From NCBI RefSeq assembly GCF_016802725.1, contig NC_052665.1, positions 1,116,001 through 1,180,000 of the forward strand: DNA of 64,000 nt, given 5' to 3'. Under the pieces are notes generated by a model. The model was given only the letters and a program-made list of their open reading frames with translations, was not told where the DNA came from and searched no databases. The translations under genes and the position numbers were made by a program. The DNA comes from Solenopsis invicta (Eukaryota; Arthropoda; Insecta; Hymenoptera; Formicidae). Below, in pieces: positions 1 to 12,764 of this stretch (the first letter of the stretch is position 1; each line of letters opens with the position of its first letter).

Positions 1-175
1 CTGTAAAAATTTGTTATCGATCGCTTACTTCATTTTTAGATACCACGAGAGATATGTAGGAAAATATTAACTCTTTAGCTACGGATGAGCTGGACGCAAA
101 ACTGTATGCACGGCTCACCTGCAAAACGCGATTAAATGTAAAAAAGGAAAGGAAAGAGAATTTTTTATATTTTGT

Positions 176-252
176 TATTATATATTATATATTATAATAA
201 TATTGTAATATTATATATTATATATATTTGTATATTATTATATATATTTGTA
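176..252. repeat. AT-only low-complexity tract
   Basis: Almost pure A/T made of overlapping TATATTA/TAATATT units. It directly precedes the inverted repeat at 268-438. No coding content is seen. Confidence 0.85.
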
Positions 253-267
253 ACGATGGAAGAAATA

Positions 268-438
268 GAAAGAACAATTTTATTGAAAATATAGATACAA
301 AAATAATTACGTTGGATCATTAATATAATTACATCATTAAAATATAATTGCACTGTAAAAAAGGATTTAGTAACTATTATCAAATTATTACCAACGTAAT
401 TATTTTCATATCTGTATTTTCAATAAAATTGTTCTTTC
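268..438. mobile_element. Short fold-back element, arms about 48 bp
   Basis: The left arm (268-315) and the reverse complement of the right arm (391-438) agree at nearly every position. Both read GAAAGAACAATTTTATTG at the outside and end in AATTACGTTGG at the inside, leaving a loop of about 75 bp. Just outside the right arm the sequence reads CAGTGTATAA, so the reverse-complement end is TACACTGAAAGAAC. This resembles the CACTGAGAAAA ends of other small elements here (57.4, 59.5 and 61.5 kb). I infer a degraded non-autonomous DNA transposon. No transposase frame is present. Confidence 0.55.
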
Positions 439-3300
439 AGTGTATAATGGTTTGTTCTAAATAATTTAGAAGAAAGTCACTATTATACATAGCGATGCGT
501 AGTAGCTAAAGGTTTAGAGACACATGTATGCTATTCACATCTTATACTGTATTACATTGGAATTAATGGGATTAAAAATAAATGGAATTAATGGAATTAA
601 AAATAAATGGAACTAATGAGCCAGCGTTCAACAATTTTTTCCATAGCAATTTCGAAATATCAATATTAACTGTATTCGATTTCCTTCCGAGCTTTCAGTA
701 ACAACTGAGAAATCGTAATAAATCTCCGTCGTTGGCGAGATAATATTGCGAGAAGGTGAGATTCACGTCCGTAGCGCATATCCGGGAATTTGAGAGCGAA
801 TGGCAGGGATTACGGCGCGCGACCACACGCTTTGAAACTTGGTGGTTTTAAGGTGCGCGCGCGGCGCAAGAGACGTGTCGACCAAACGAATGGTCTTCCT
901 GCTCGCGGAAGCATTTCATGCAAATTTGTCCCAGTGCGATGTCACTCGTACTTTCCAGTCCGCGCGGTAACCAGCGACCTACTTTCCGTTTTCGCGCCCT
1001 TCTCGAGAGACGCTCGTTCTTTGCGCATACAAAGCACACGGGACTCCTCCTAACATGTAACTTGATAGAACGCTACGCTTCGTTACAAATAATTAAATAT
1101 TAAATTATATGGTTACGTTATCGAGAGAAAAAGCGGTACAGCTTTAAAATTGGCGCGCATGGAAAATGAAAATTAAAGGTCGCGAATTATAATTTCAATT
1201 GGATTTCAATACATTTTTGTATCTCATTTAATGATTGTTATGTAAATGATTGTTATGTAAAGTATGTGAATAAAACATGTAAAACGTAAAATTAACTGAG
1301 AAAACAGATAGTTCGATCTTGTAATTATACTCTCGCCGTCGTAATCGCTATTTTTGTTTTCACTTTCGTTCTCATATTTCGCGTTTATACTTTCGCGGCA
1401 GCTGTGCATGTGCAATGACTTTCAAACTCCGAGTTACCCCATTTAGCCACGCCACTAAGAATAATCCGCTGGCTTTACGAGTGCGTCTCGAAAAATTTTT
1501 CATATGCATAGCGAAATGAAGCGAGGCAGGTGCGAAACGTCGCGAAGAGCGCACGTGCGCGTATCTGCTGCCGAAAATATTGCCGATCGTATCGCGTCGT
1601 GTCACGCGACCACCCGGATTTTTATTAACACACCGACGCTACGACGCGCACCCTCTCGTTCGAATTTTTTTTTTCCCTCTTCGAGCCACGAAGTGCGTGC
1701 GCGGCGATCTAAAATTAGGATGATGCGTTTCCCACGTCCCTGTCTGCCGGTCAATTACCACCCTCGTCGAGTGCCTCGATAAGGATTCTTCGGCTAATTG
1801 TAGCGGGGAACAGGCGAAGTTAACGTGTCACCGTTTTATAGCTAACGCTTTATTTTCTCGCTTGCGTGGCCCGAATCCATGTCTTTGTCGTACTTACGCG
1901 CACGCGTGACCGAACCGACAAATGCTTGCCGTGCTTTGAAGCGTACATGCTTTATCGCTCGGAATTATCTATGATGGATTTTCGGATATGTAACTGTTTA
2001 AAAATCGTGTATTCAATTTTCATTTCAACCGTATATTCAATTTGGCGATCGTTCCATCGCATATAAATGATTGCAGAGGACAATTTGAATATCTTATTCA
2101 CATGTCACACACGAGATATTTGGATTTAAAATAACGTTAGAATTTTTGGACGGATAAATGAGGCCCTATATAAGAGAAAATTGTCTCTCTTAGAGACCAC
2201 GAATTGTATCTCATACACTATCTTTCAGTTCTTAGAAAGCTGAGCGTGATGAATTAGTCTCTGTACAAATGGTACTGTCCCCTTTCCGCCCACATTACGT
2301 CTAATATTTCTGACTTTAATAGTTAACATCGGGCTACTCATGAGATTCATAGAAATGCATAAGCAGATCGTGTAATCTGTTTCTACATAGTTACTCACAT
2401 AACGTTTCTTAATGCTTATTTCTTATCTTTCTTTTGTCCGCAGCTGAGGCTCGTATCTATAATCGTTATTATGAATAGAAACATATAAGATATTCAGAAT
2501 GTAATTTCATATCTTGAAACGCGCATAGGTGGTTTAATAATCATTATTTAATAATTAATGTATACATAAAAAATTATATCTAATTTTTAACGTACATACA
2601 AATTATTAATTCTTTATTATTTAATACTTTTTTAAAATAAAGGTTATAATGATTGATTAAATTTATAGTTTAAAATTATTAAATTTAATGGCTATCTATT
2701 TAAAAATAATTTAAAAATGTATGCTCGTAAAATTATCTTGTAATTTAATTTAAAAATAATATTAACGTTGTAAGCTCTCATCTTTGGGTTTAACAATTTA
2801 TCTTTAATAAAAAAAAATATATACGTAAATTTTATTATTCTTTCCTTTCTTCTCTTACTTTGGCAATAATTGTATAATTAAAAATCGTGTGTGTAAGAAT
2901 TGTCAATAATACATTAATTTTTATAAATACTTTATTGAAAATACTTTATTGAAAATACAGAAAGATTAATAACGATACTCGATCCTAGCTCATACTCCAA
3001 CAACTTTATCACAAGATAATCACGCAAAAATTTTGTATACCGTAAACAGAGGAAACGAGAATTCCGAGGAAGGAAAAAACATTTTAAATTTGGCTTCCCG
3101 TTCCGTGAAAGGCGCGCCGCTGAACGAGACTCAGTTCGGTAAGGTGGATGGAAAGTTTAAGAGGAAGAGAAGCCTGAGTCGCGCGCAAATTGAAGCTGGG
3201 ATTAAGACGTCGGGCGAGATTAAGGTTTCCATGTTGATTAATTTAAATAGTTCCGCCGTCGCTCCACGGAGAGACAAAAGCATACCCGTAACCATAGTTG
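439..3300. other. Spacer or intron, no supported gene
   Basis: It holds a 25-bp tandem duplication (about 558-617, unit based on ATGGAATTAATGGAATTAAA), a 15-bp duplication at 1231-1260, and a 14-bp duplication at 2926-2957 (ATACTTTATTGAAA). CpG-rich patches lie at 780-1060 and 1390-1790, and the sequence is very AT-rich at 2070-3000. A 96-codon frame at 3033-3323 occupies a small GC-richer island but has no recognisable domain or convincing splice signals. I do not call it. Confidence 0.6.
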
Positions 3301-3323
3301 CGCCGAGCGGCTGGGATACATAG

Positions 3324-6300
3324 GGAAAGGATGCATGGTAAACAACTTACTTTTCACAGTGCAGAGGCGACCCGGAGAATTAAGGTACGTAATACAGAGT
3401 TAAACGAAGCGCACTTGGATGTCGACCTGCTTTAACCGTGAATTTGTTCGGATTGAGATGTACTTCCTCATTTTTTTCTGTCTTTTACATCTAATCTAAC
3501 ATCTCTGTAAAAGATAATACGAGTTACTTTCATTGTTAAACAAATAACGAAAGGTATAAGAAAGTCTCGTGGAAAATCAAGCTGTGGTTGAGCTAAAAGA
3601 TGAAAAGTTGAAAAGAAAGCTACCATGTTTCGGTGTTCTTTAAGCAATTTTTTGAAGTCTCATTAACTTTAATCATAATTGTCATTGGTGATTCCTTATG
3701 CTACAAAACATGTTGCCGATACTTTGAAGAAAAAGCAGGAAATATTTTGCGTTTTACATTCCGTAAAAAGAAATTATGCTGTTTATATTTTCCTGTAGTC
3801 TCGTAATACTGGCTTGTTTATGGAGTTCCGTAACTTCAGATTTTTCCTGTGTTTCTTTTATATACTGTTACATAAACATGTATAAATTTAAAATATTTTT
3901 AATATTAAGAAGAAGAAAAATCATAAATCCATATATTTTAAAAAACACAAGTTTTTATTATATATAAAAAATGTCATTTGTAAAAAAAATGTTATATCAA
4001 TTTAGTAAATTTAATATGTTTTAAATGATCAATATTGACAGTAAAAAATTGTACAAAATTTATCTATTTTAAGAGAATACAAATCGACATGTGTGAAAAC
4101 ACAACTAATTGAAAAGTTTTAACATAACTAGATCATAATGCTGATATTTCTTGTGTGAGTTTAAATATTTTCACGAAACTTCGCGTCGATCAATTGTTCG
4201 GTCGTAAAACACAATTTTATTGAAGGAAAATGGTATTATAATATCAAGTATCAATTTAATTATAATGATACTAACAAGCACCTAATGATCAAGAAGAAAA
4301 TCCGTCCCCTCTTAAAAACTCAATTATTTTAAGCAATGCAGAAAGAATATAGCTGAACGTTTTATCATTATATTTTTTTGCGATGATACATCGTTATAGT
4401 TTATTTTTTTTGCAGAAATCATAATATTAATATAGTGTTTCACAAAAATAAATTTGATATTATTTCGAAATTCTGTCTCGCAAAACAAGCGGCACTAATT
4501 TTTAACGGGCCTTAAAAATAACCACCAATCGATTCTATAATTAGAAACCGATAGGAAAGATAGTGAGGTAAGGAAAGACAAGATGGAACGTTCAAAAGAA
4601 ACATAAAAGGACGGAAGAGGAAGTCTTTATCGCCGGTCAAGTGTAGCGAGTGTCTTTTTTAATCACGTTGTTACAGTTAATAAGCAATAAATACCATATA
4701 AAAGCGATTGTCTTTTTTCACATATCATCTGAGATACGACGAAGACCGTATCCGTTTATTCTGGCTACGGAAAAGGTAAAAAACGTATTATTTTCTTTGA
4801 TAGGTATATAGATCACTATCAAGTCTGTAATGTCTCTGTGATACACTATAAAAAGAGGAAAAGATAAACTCTTGCAAAAGTAACAGCTGAATATAATGAC
4901 ATATTTTTATCGCATTTTTTTTTGTTTAACGAATAAAATTTATTACTTACTGTTTAGTTTTTGTTATTCAGAGACAATGAAAATATCAATACAAATTTCT
5001 ACATCTTGAACAATTAGAAGTAACAATGCATAGTAAATTAGGATTGATCTAGATAATTCAGTAATTTCTATTAAGGATGTAAAATTATCTAAAGTATCCG
5101 CGTATTTTTTAACTGTTTCAAAAATCATTAAAAACACGAATAAATACAAAAGCCTCAAACTTATTTAATTTTTCCGAAATACCGAGTGCTATATCTTGTA
5201 TTGAGAAAAGTTTGCGGTTTTCTTTGTGAGCAACGAACTATTGTGATCAGTGTTCTCGGCGGATTCGGTCGTTAACAGTCTTTAGAAGGAAGTCGGGGTA
5301 AGGCGTAACGGACGGACGACGAGTAAAAGGAAGAATGAAACGGGGAAGGAAGCCTCTCCTTCACTTTCTCGAACAAGGACCGCGCGTGTTCTTTTAGCCG
5401 CGTTGCCTCAGCAACAGAGTACCTTCCGTCTCGCTGACCTGCTGTTTCCGGTGACACCGATGGCCCTTCCTTCTCTCGTCATTTTTCCGAGACTGGTACG
5501 CGCTTCCTCGCGAAGGAGAGGAAAAAAAAAGTGTACGGCCGACAGTGAAAAATTGCGAGAAAGCGTTAAGGATCGATGCGCGATTATCGTTCAGAAATGA
5601 TGGTATCTCTGAATTGAGTTTTCTATTTTTGTTATCAATGCCCGCGACGTAATGATCTCATATCCTTAGTGATTAAAGAGGCCACGTGATCATCGTTAGC
5701 AGATCACCGAGACAAATTGCGCGATGATATGCCAATCGAATGCCTCGTACATAGCGAGGTTGAATTATCAAACACGTGAGCCTTACACGACGGTAACAAT
5801 ATTGTCTTATACCCGAGTACTTTGCCGACAGATAGGATTCAAAATAGAGACGCTGTCGAGCGACGTAACTATAGGAGGAGATCGATACCCCTGAACAGAG
5901 TTCAAGATCCTCGGGAAAAGATCGACGAACTCGCGTGACTGTAAATGCGTAATGAGAAGCAGGAATCTCATGTCAATCACTAATAATCAAATAATTAATT
6001 AATATTACGTAAGACAGATAGTCGTATGTATCGCTGTTCAGATATTCGTAATTTAGGAAATTAATTCGAAATTTTAATTAGAAAATTAAAGCATGATAGG
6101 GAACGTATTAGTAATTCCGCCGAGAGAGCCTCTTAACACTGGCATACGACATAAATTGGATAATCCAAGCTGTGATGAGCGATGTTTCATATAACGATAT
6201 CATTTTATTATTTATACGATCGTATTGCATCACGTGATGTAGATGCCTATTTTAGGGTAGACCGAGGCGAATCGGATTATAAGTTTTGAGATAGTTATCA

Positions 6301-7997
6301 TTAGTTTTTTTTATTTTGCGATCTGTTTTATCATGTTACTTTCGCGCGCTCCCTCTGCAACACAAACAATAGACAACAATTTTGTATTGCGTGATTCAAT
6401 GTCAATCGATGATACAAGCGTAGAAATCGTGAGTGAAGAAATTTTGTCTCTAATATAAAATTACGATTTTGTGAGTTTGTAACAAAAACGCTTTCAAAGA
6501 GTTTATACATTTATTTTTATTCAATTAAAATTTTATTTCTTTTAAACTAATGATCCGTTTCGTCCCCAATGTTGGAGCAAATCGGATAATTTCTCTTTCT
6601 TGATTTTTTATTGTGCAATAAGAAATACCATGTTTATGTATTATTTTATTATATAAGACTCAAGCCAAAGATGTAAAAATTAAGAATTTATAGTAAAACT
6701 TAATAATAAAATTAATTTATTATTTTTTTACTTATAAAGAAAAATTGATCCGTTTCGCCTTTCGCTTCTACTCTAAATTCTTACATATACATAATGGATT
6801 CTTTAAATGTTTTTTTGTTTTTACAAGAACGCCAAATAATTAATGTGATTATTTCTAAATTATTCATGTACTCTCTTTTAAAATGTTTAAATTCAATTTT
6901 AAATAAAAATATTTTTATCACATCTACAAAATCGCAATGAGAGATATCAGCTATATTAGTATTGCAAATGCGCTGGGAAGCATTCCGCGTGCGAACGATG
7001 AAATATGAATTGCGGCACGTAGTGGGCCATTAGCTGCTTGAGAAAAGAAAGTCGACGGAATGCTGAGGGACGGTAATGAGGTAGAATAAAGAGCGAACTA
7101 ATTCGAAATTTCGTGCGCGTCACCGACGGCGATCGACCGGCACGCTTGGCGCGAGAAGGGACGAAGAAGCGAAATGGAAATGCCGGGACGCGGGGCCTGT
7201 TCAACATTCTAAATATTTTAAAAGTTCAACTCATTTGAATTGGAACATCTTTAGACGTGTCTCTTTCTCTACCTCCTGCTCTTTCTCAACTGCCTTCCAT
7301 CCATCGACTGGATCGTCGCGGAGTTCTCTGTACTTATCGCGCTTCCTACTGCACTGTCAGCCGTCTTCTCTTCCCGACCGATTGATTTAGATTCTCGGAA
7401 CTTTTCGCGAAACTCAAGTTTCGTCGCGAAGACAGTCTCCATGACCGCAGAGAAAACGGCTCGTTTAGGTCGCTTATGCGTAAAAATCATCGCCGAGCGC
7501 AGAATGCAATGATTTAACATTTATGTGATGTCAAATGTTAAAAGCGTTGATACCAATTTGGCAGATATTTATTGATAATAAATTCGGCGTTTGTTTGTTT
7601 GTTGCTTTTTTTGTGAAAAATTATGTGCATTTGACTTTAACCGTGTGAAGCCGTAGTTCACGCAACGATAATGTAATTTGCGAGGCGCGATGGAAAACCA
7701 TCGAATGTCACGATGTGTTCACGGTTTCAGAACGAATCAGTCGCGGGCCATCGATTCTTTGTAGCTGTTAGGGCTTAATTCAGCCACGTAAAGCCCAGCC
7801 AGCAGGTAAAACCGATAAGGCTGACCGATTTGCTGCCCTAGCGAGAAAAATCCGCTTATTCGTTCGCGCCCTTGCGAGAATCTATGCCATGTTATTCCGG
7901 TTGGAATATGGATGTGCCACATTCGCGAGTCGCGCGAGAGACGACGTCGCACCATTCGCGTATACGGATTGGCGAAATTCGCAGGAGGCGTGTACTA
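3324..7997. other. Spacer or intron, no supported gene
   Basis: Mostly AT-rich sequence with GC-richer islands at 5270-5600, 5640-5950 and 6960-7520. A short frame with a reasonable start context begins at 5460 (46 codons, basic, not recognised). A minus-strand frame at 7269-7520 has plausible amino-acid composition but no recognisable motif. Neither is called. No repeats of note. Confidence 0.5.
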
Positions 7998-8003
7998 ACT
8001 CAC

Positions 8004-8153
8004 CTGGTCACGGTTGGCGTGGAAGCGACCCCGGGGGATCGTGCTGGATAACTCCGTGGACTTCCTGACATCAAGTACTCTGCAACACACAGCGAAACGT
8101 TTGTCCTTAATGCTCTGCTGCATAAAGTCACACTTGGCGATCGAGTAACGCAT
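8004..8153 (-). CDS. Candidate coding exon ending at a strong splice donor
   Basis: On the minus strand an ATG at 8153 opens exactly 50 codons. They end in codons for Asn-Arg-Asp-Gln, and the next bases are GTGAGT, giving a near-consensus donor CAG|GTGAGT at 8004/8003. The frame stays open upstream to about 8210, so the exon could begin further up. It then stops within the putative intron (TAG right after GTGAGT), as expected if splicing is real. The peptide is mixed, with a Cys-Cys pair and basic residues, and contains no transmembrane segment or motif that I recognise. An internal TTGCAG at about 8084 could be an alternative acceptor that would shorten the exon to about 80 bp. No partner exon was identified. 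A chance open frame beside a chance donor remains possible. Confidence 0.33.
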
Positions 8154-8210
8154 CCGTTTTGCACCGGTTAACGGCGATACGAACGTCGCGCCGCTTTCCA
8201 AAACTACCAA

Positions 8211-11200
8211 CCGCGATTACAAATACCCGCAAACACTTAACTTTAACAGCGTCGACGCGACGCAACGATTCTATTCAAGACACATTATGAGCGTTTCAAG
8301 AATCAATGCAACAATCGTAATTTTAATAATTTCGTCTGACAATTTGGGTGAGCAGATAATTATTAATCAAAATTGTGTTCTTCAATTAATTCGGCAATGC
8401 TAGATATTCCCTGCATCATTTCTGGTCTAAAGTATAATATAGCGCAAACAGAAATTCTTCAATACATTCCGAGCGTGTTCCAATTTTCTGTGCATTTGAT
8501 TCATGGCTGCTGCATACTGTGGCATTTCGCTGAAACATATGCCGCCGTAACTACTGCTTAATTACTTAGACAGGTAACAGGATCTGCGGCGGACGCAGAT
8601 ATTCCTCTACTCTCAGCAACTTGACCTGTGTCATGCGACGAGATAATTGAGTTTATTAAACGCAAGTTGTTCTCGTATTCGCAAGTGCTTTAACCCTGTT
8701 TCGACCATAGTACTCGCGGAATTATTTAAATGGAACGATCAAAACGGATGCGTGCTTACACCGTTTCTAATTAAGTTTCTAATCTTAGATTCCTAAAACA
8801 TGTCCTGAAAGCGATTAATATGGCGTAAAGATGAAACACTGGTTATCACGCCACCACGCAGAATTGAGCGTTTTAATTAATCGAAAACGTTAAGGGTTTG
8901 TGTTAAAGATGTGTGGACTACGCGAACAGACAAATCGGAAGAGTGATAAGTGCAATCGTCGAAGCGAATTCGTAGAGGCCCTGGTATCAACGAGTAGCGA
9001 CGCGCGCGCATGCATAATTAATTTTCAAACTTTCTTTTCTGCCCGATGGCAGGCTGACGTTGCCATTCGATTTAGCCTTCGTTCACCGTGCGTGGTCTCC
9101 GGTCTGTCGGTTCGTAGCGTCATGCATATTCTAGTTGATGGGTCGTCGCGAGCTGCCTTCCTTTTATCTGTATAGTTAATGCGTTCATGACTAATGTAAC
9201 CGTCAGTGACGTCCTGCTATCGACCACAGTCGTCTGACGCTCGCCTTGCAAGCCAGCGCGAGATCGCTAAATCTCTTTATCGGATAATGCTGAATATTTT
9301 CTGTCCGTAAACGTCATCGACGACGAATTCTTCCAGAACATTTAACCGTTGTGTACGCGTTTTTATTGTGTACAGTTGATTTTCATTACATACACGCGAG
9401 AAGCATTTAAAGAGATATCTCCTTCCATTCATCCTCACTCCGCACAAAGATAATCAATCGGGATGCATTCTATCTTTTAACAGAAACGATAACAAGCCCT
9501 TTTTTTTCGGGCAATTGTAACGCACAAAATAAATATCTTCTCTGCGTTGGAAGAGAGATTTTCACACAACGCGAGAATTGGCTATTGAATCAATAACGAG
9601 GTTGAATATAATGGGAGTTAGCGAGTGAGTCTGGAGGAAGCGGTTGCAAAATAAAAAATAACAAGGATAGTTTGTTCGTTCGTTTACTTTGATATACCGA
9701 CACTACATCGGTTTTGGCCCATAAGGTTCTTCTAAGCACCGCTTTCGCCCTCTTATTTCTGCAGCAATTTGTCACTGTCTACGCCCCGAGGATCTTTACT
9801 TTATACGCTGGATTCTTTAAGTATAACTCACTACGCACTGATAGGGAGCATCATTATATTGTTTCATATCGATTTTTGTGTTTATATATTTATAGTAAAG
9901 TATTGAGTCTTTTTTTCGTTCAATATAATCAATATATGGCGAGTCTTTTGTATTCAAATTCTACAACTGTCTAATGTTTAATCGTAACTATAAGCGCGTT
10001 CACACGGATCACGCTGTTTGCTGTCAGCGTTATTGAATAGAATGATACAATGGGACTGACAGCATGCTCCCTGAACGCGAGTGCAAAGTACGGCGACGGA
10101 CGGCGCGACGCGGCGCGGCGCGGCGCGCGGCGTGCAACAATTCGTTTGATGGCGTACGCACGAAAGAGGTAAACGCGTTCGCGCGAAGCTGTCGCCGCGC
10201 CAATCATAAACACCACCGATCCAACCTTAGACTGTTCACTACCGAAATCTGTAACACGGGATTGGACTCGTTGTCATCGACACGGCCGTGGCCTTGCCAT
10301 TTGTCACTCGCAAACTCAAAGGCTCGCTCCCAACACACAGGATGTAACGTTTCCTTTGTAATTCTGAGCATAAATTGGCGCGTGTCAGATGCGAATGAGT
10401 CGATTCCGTTGAACCGCGCGCGTTGGTAGGTGGATAGGTTTATAGGTACAGAAACCTCTGTCGGCCGGAGAGAGTCCTGACAGCTGGGAGCACAAAGCGA
10501 CGGGTTCATTCTCGCAGGGCGAGAGGTTGGTTGCCAGGCTGCCGAGGCTTAGCAGCCATGTCGGCTACCGTTTGTTTCGTCCGGTAGTCATGGTGATAAC
10601 ACGGAGAAGGTGGGCGCAACTGATCGAGGGTTCTCCGATATCTCGCATATTTTCTAGCAGCCACCCTCTCGGCGAAAGCGACGCTCCTGGCTCGCTGGAC
10701 CACCCATCGAGAATATTAACGCCCACGAAGGGATGCGCCGCATGCCTCTGTCAGGGTACTTTCGGAAGAAATAAGCTGCGCCGAGTTGCAAACGTGAATG
10801 CAGCGAACATATCCTCCGACAATACTATTGGAATGAGAGTAAGTCACCATTGTATAAAGATTTACTATATCTTCATATTGACTTCTGTAAGAAGACAGTA
10901 ACTCTTCTTTTGTAAGTGCGCTAACAAGAACGCAAAGATTTCATTTCATCGTAGAAAAAGTATGATGACTGACTATGTCTAGATTTAAATAATTCTATAA
11001 TTTATTAATTAAATATATGTTTGTCAAAATTAAAATTGTTATTTTACAAGATTTTGATAAAAATCTTCTATCGAAGCGTAGTTAAATATAATTGTTCATA
11101 AAGTAAAATGCGATTTTTATTGAACATCATTATTACAAAGAAATTGTGATATTATTCCGTCAATCTCTCTTATATTATCTAGACTTCCACATTTTTTTGT

Positions 11201-12710
11201 GTGAAACGTAAAAATCTTTTGCGTAAGCTAAATATCCTTGTCGAAGGAGCTCGACGAACGATGCGATCAAGTTAGTAATGAGCGATCATTATCGTGTAGC
11301 GATCCTTAAGAGAGATTTCAATTCCTCTTTTACAGTCGCTCCGATACTTCCGAAGTCTTCCTTCATTAGTATTTGTTTCGGCTGATTTTAGAAAAATTCT
11401 CTCCGAAACGAGCCGCTCGTCTCGGCAGGGTAACGATCGATCTACGTTCTATCTACGGGAACTGAAGTCTGGCCGACCCATCTTTCCCTCGAAAAAGTGT
11501 CATTATCTGCTAATGGCGCGGTAGCAACTAGGTCGATGCGCTTGGTCGGTTAATGACGTGACTTTCGCATTTTGCCGATGGACTGTACCGATTTTATCTA
11601 TGTACTCCGATTTTACCTGATGTCCTCCCGGAGATTCGCAAGCATCGCGACCACTCTCCCGGGCGCGGTGGTTATTTAAGGGTTAAGGTCGTTTTTATTG
11701 CGGCGCTGCATTCTTATCGTGTTACTTCGTTACTTCCATAGGGTCCATTCGCTTCAAGGCAAAATATCTTCAAGAGCTATGCGAGAGACAAGCTCGCGCG
11801 AAATATCTTCATGTAAGAACACCGCTGACCCAAATACGTCGCCGTCAGAACATCGTCAAAGAGAAACGAGCATTATCGCGGTTACGATAAGTGGACTGGA
11901 AATTACGTAAACGAAATTAAGTAGGCAATGTAAATCCTATCGAGATAATCTTTTCCCTCGCTCGAAACGCTGAAAGAGCCGACTAATAGCTCGCCGAAAA
12001 GCGCGCAATTTAGTAGATCGAATAGCATTCTCGGATCGAGAAGGGCTTCTCTTCGTAATCGAGGGCGTACGGTTGACCTGTTCTTTATTTAATCACTGCA
12101 CACGGCTCTCCTAACGAAGACAGGTGAGCGATGTTTCCAGATGGAAAATCGAGCATCAAATAGAGACGATCGAACGAGGTCGTCAGGGCCAAAGACAGAA
12201 AATGTTGGCGAATTCGGGAAAGGTAACGGAAGGCAAGAGCGATAACAAAAGTGATAACGAAAGTGATAGCGCGGGAGTGACAGAGCGTAGTTAGAGCGAC
12301 ACCCAAAAAGGGCCAATGAGTGGTGGTCGTAGAAGGGGTAGAAACATAGTTAGAAAATGGAATTTGAGGGTGAGTCGAGGCGAAGCGAGACGAGGCGAGA
12401 CGAGACGAGACGAGGGTAAGGACGAAAGGCACGTAAAGACAAGAGAAAAAGATCAGAGATAGGTACGTAAGTCCCTGGATGGAGTGGATACAGTTGAGTC
12501 TGAGGGTTTCTTGGTTGTTGGGTGTTTGGCTGTCGGCCAGAGAATCTCTGGAGCGCGACGGTTACCTTTTTCTCCGTCGGGAGGTCTCTTCGACCTTATA
12601 CGTACACCACAGTGAACGTACCGTCTTTTCGGAATGTCAACTGTATAAAGGTGCGCAAGTGTGCGGGTGTGTGTCAGCATATATCCGATATGTATCGGTG
12701 GAGGTATGGT
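8211..12710. other. Spacer or intron with CpG-rich block, no supported gene
   Basis: It contains a CpG-dense block (about 10,040-10,830) with a GCGGC-like run near 10,100-10,130. Open frames on both strands there include a 101-codon minus-strand frame at 10,204-10,509 that starts with ATG in a good context but has no recognisable domain. A GACGA-type purine-rich pentanucleotide tract lies at about 12,375-12,414. Nothing here is supported as a gene. Confidence 0.5.
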
Positions 12711-12764
12711 TTGTGTGTGTGCGTGCGTGCGTGCGCGCGTGTGTGTGTGTGTGTGCGTGTGTGT
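12711..12764. repeat. (GT)n/(GCGT)n microsatellite
   Basis: An uninterrupted alternation of purine and pyrimidine built from GT and GCGT units. Sequences of this kind can adopt Z-DNA. It opens spurious frames on the plus strand. Confidence 0.95.

Noticed and set aside
3033..3323. 96-codon frame in a GC-richer island
   Set aside because: No ATG in the protein-like part, no acceptor, no recognisable domain.
10204..10509. 101-codon minus-strand ATG frame with good start context
   Set aside because: An opposing 121-codon frame overlaps it in the same CpG-rich block. No motif or splice partner.
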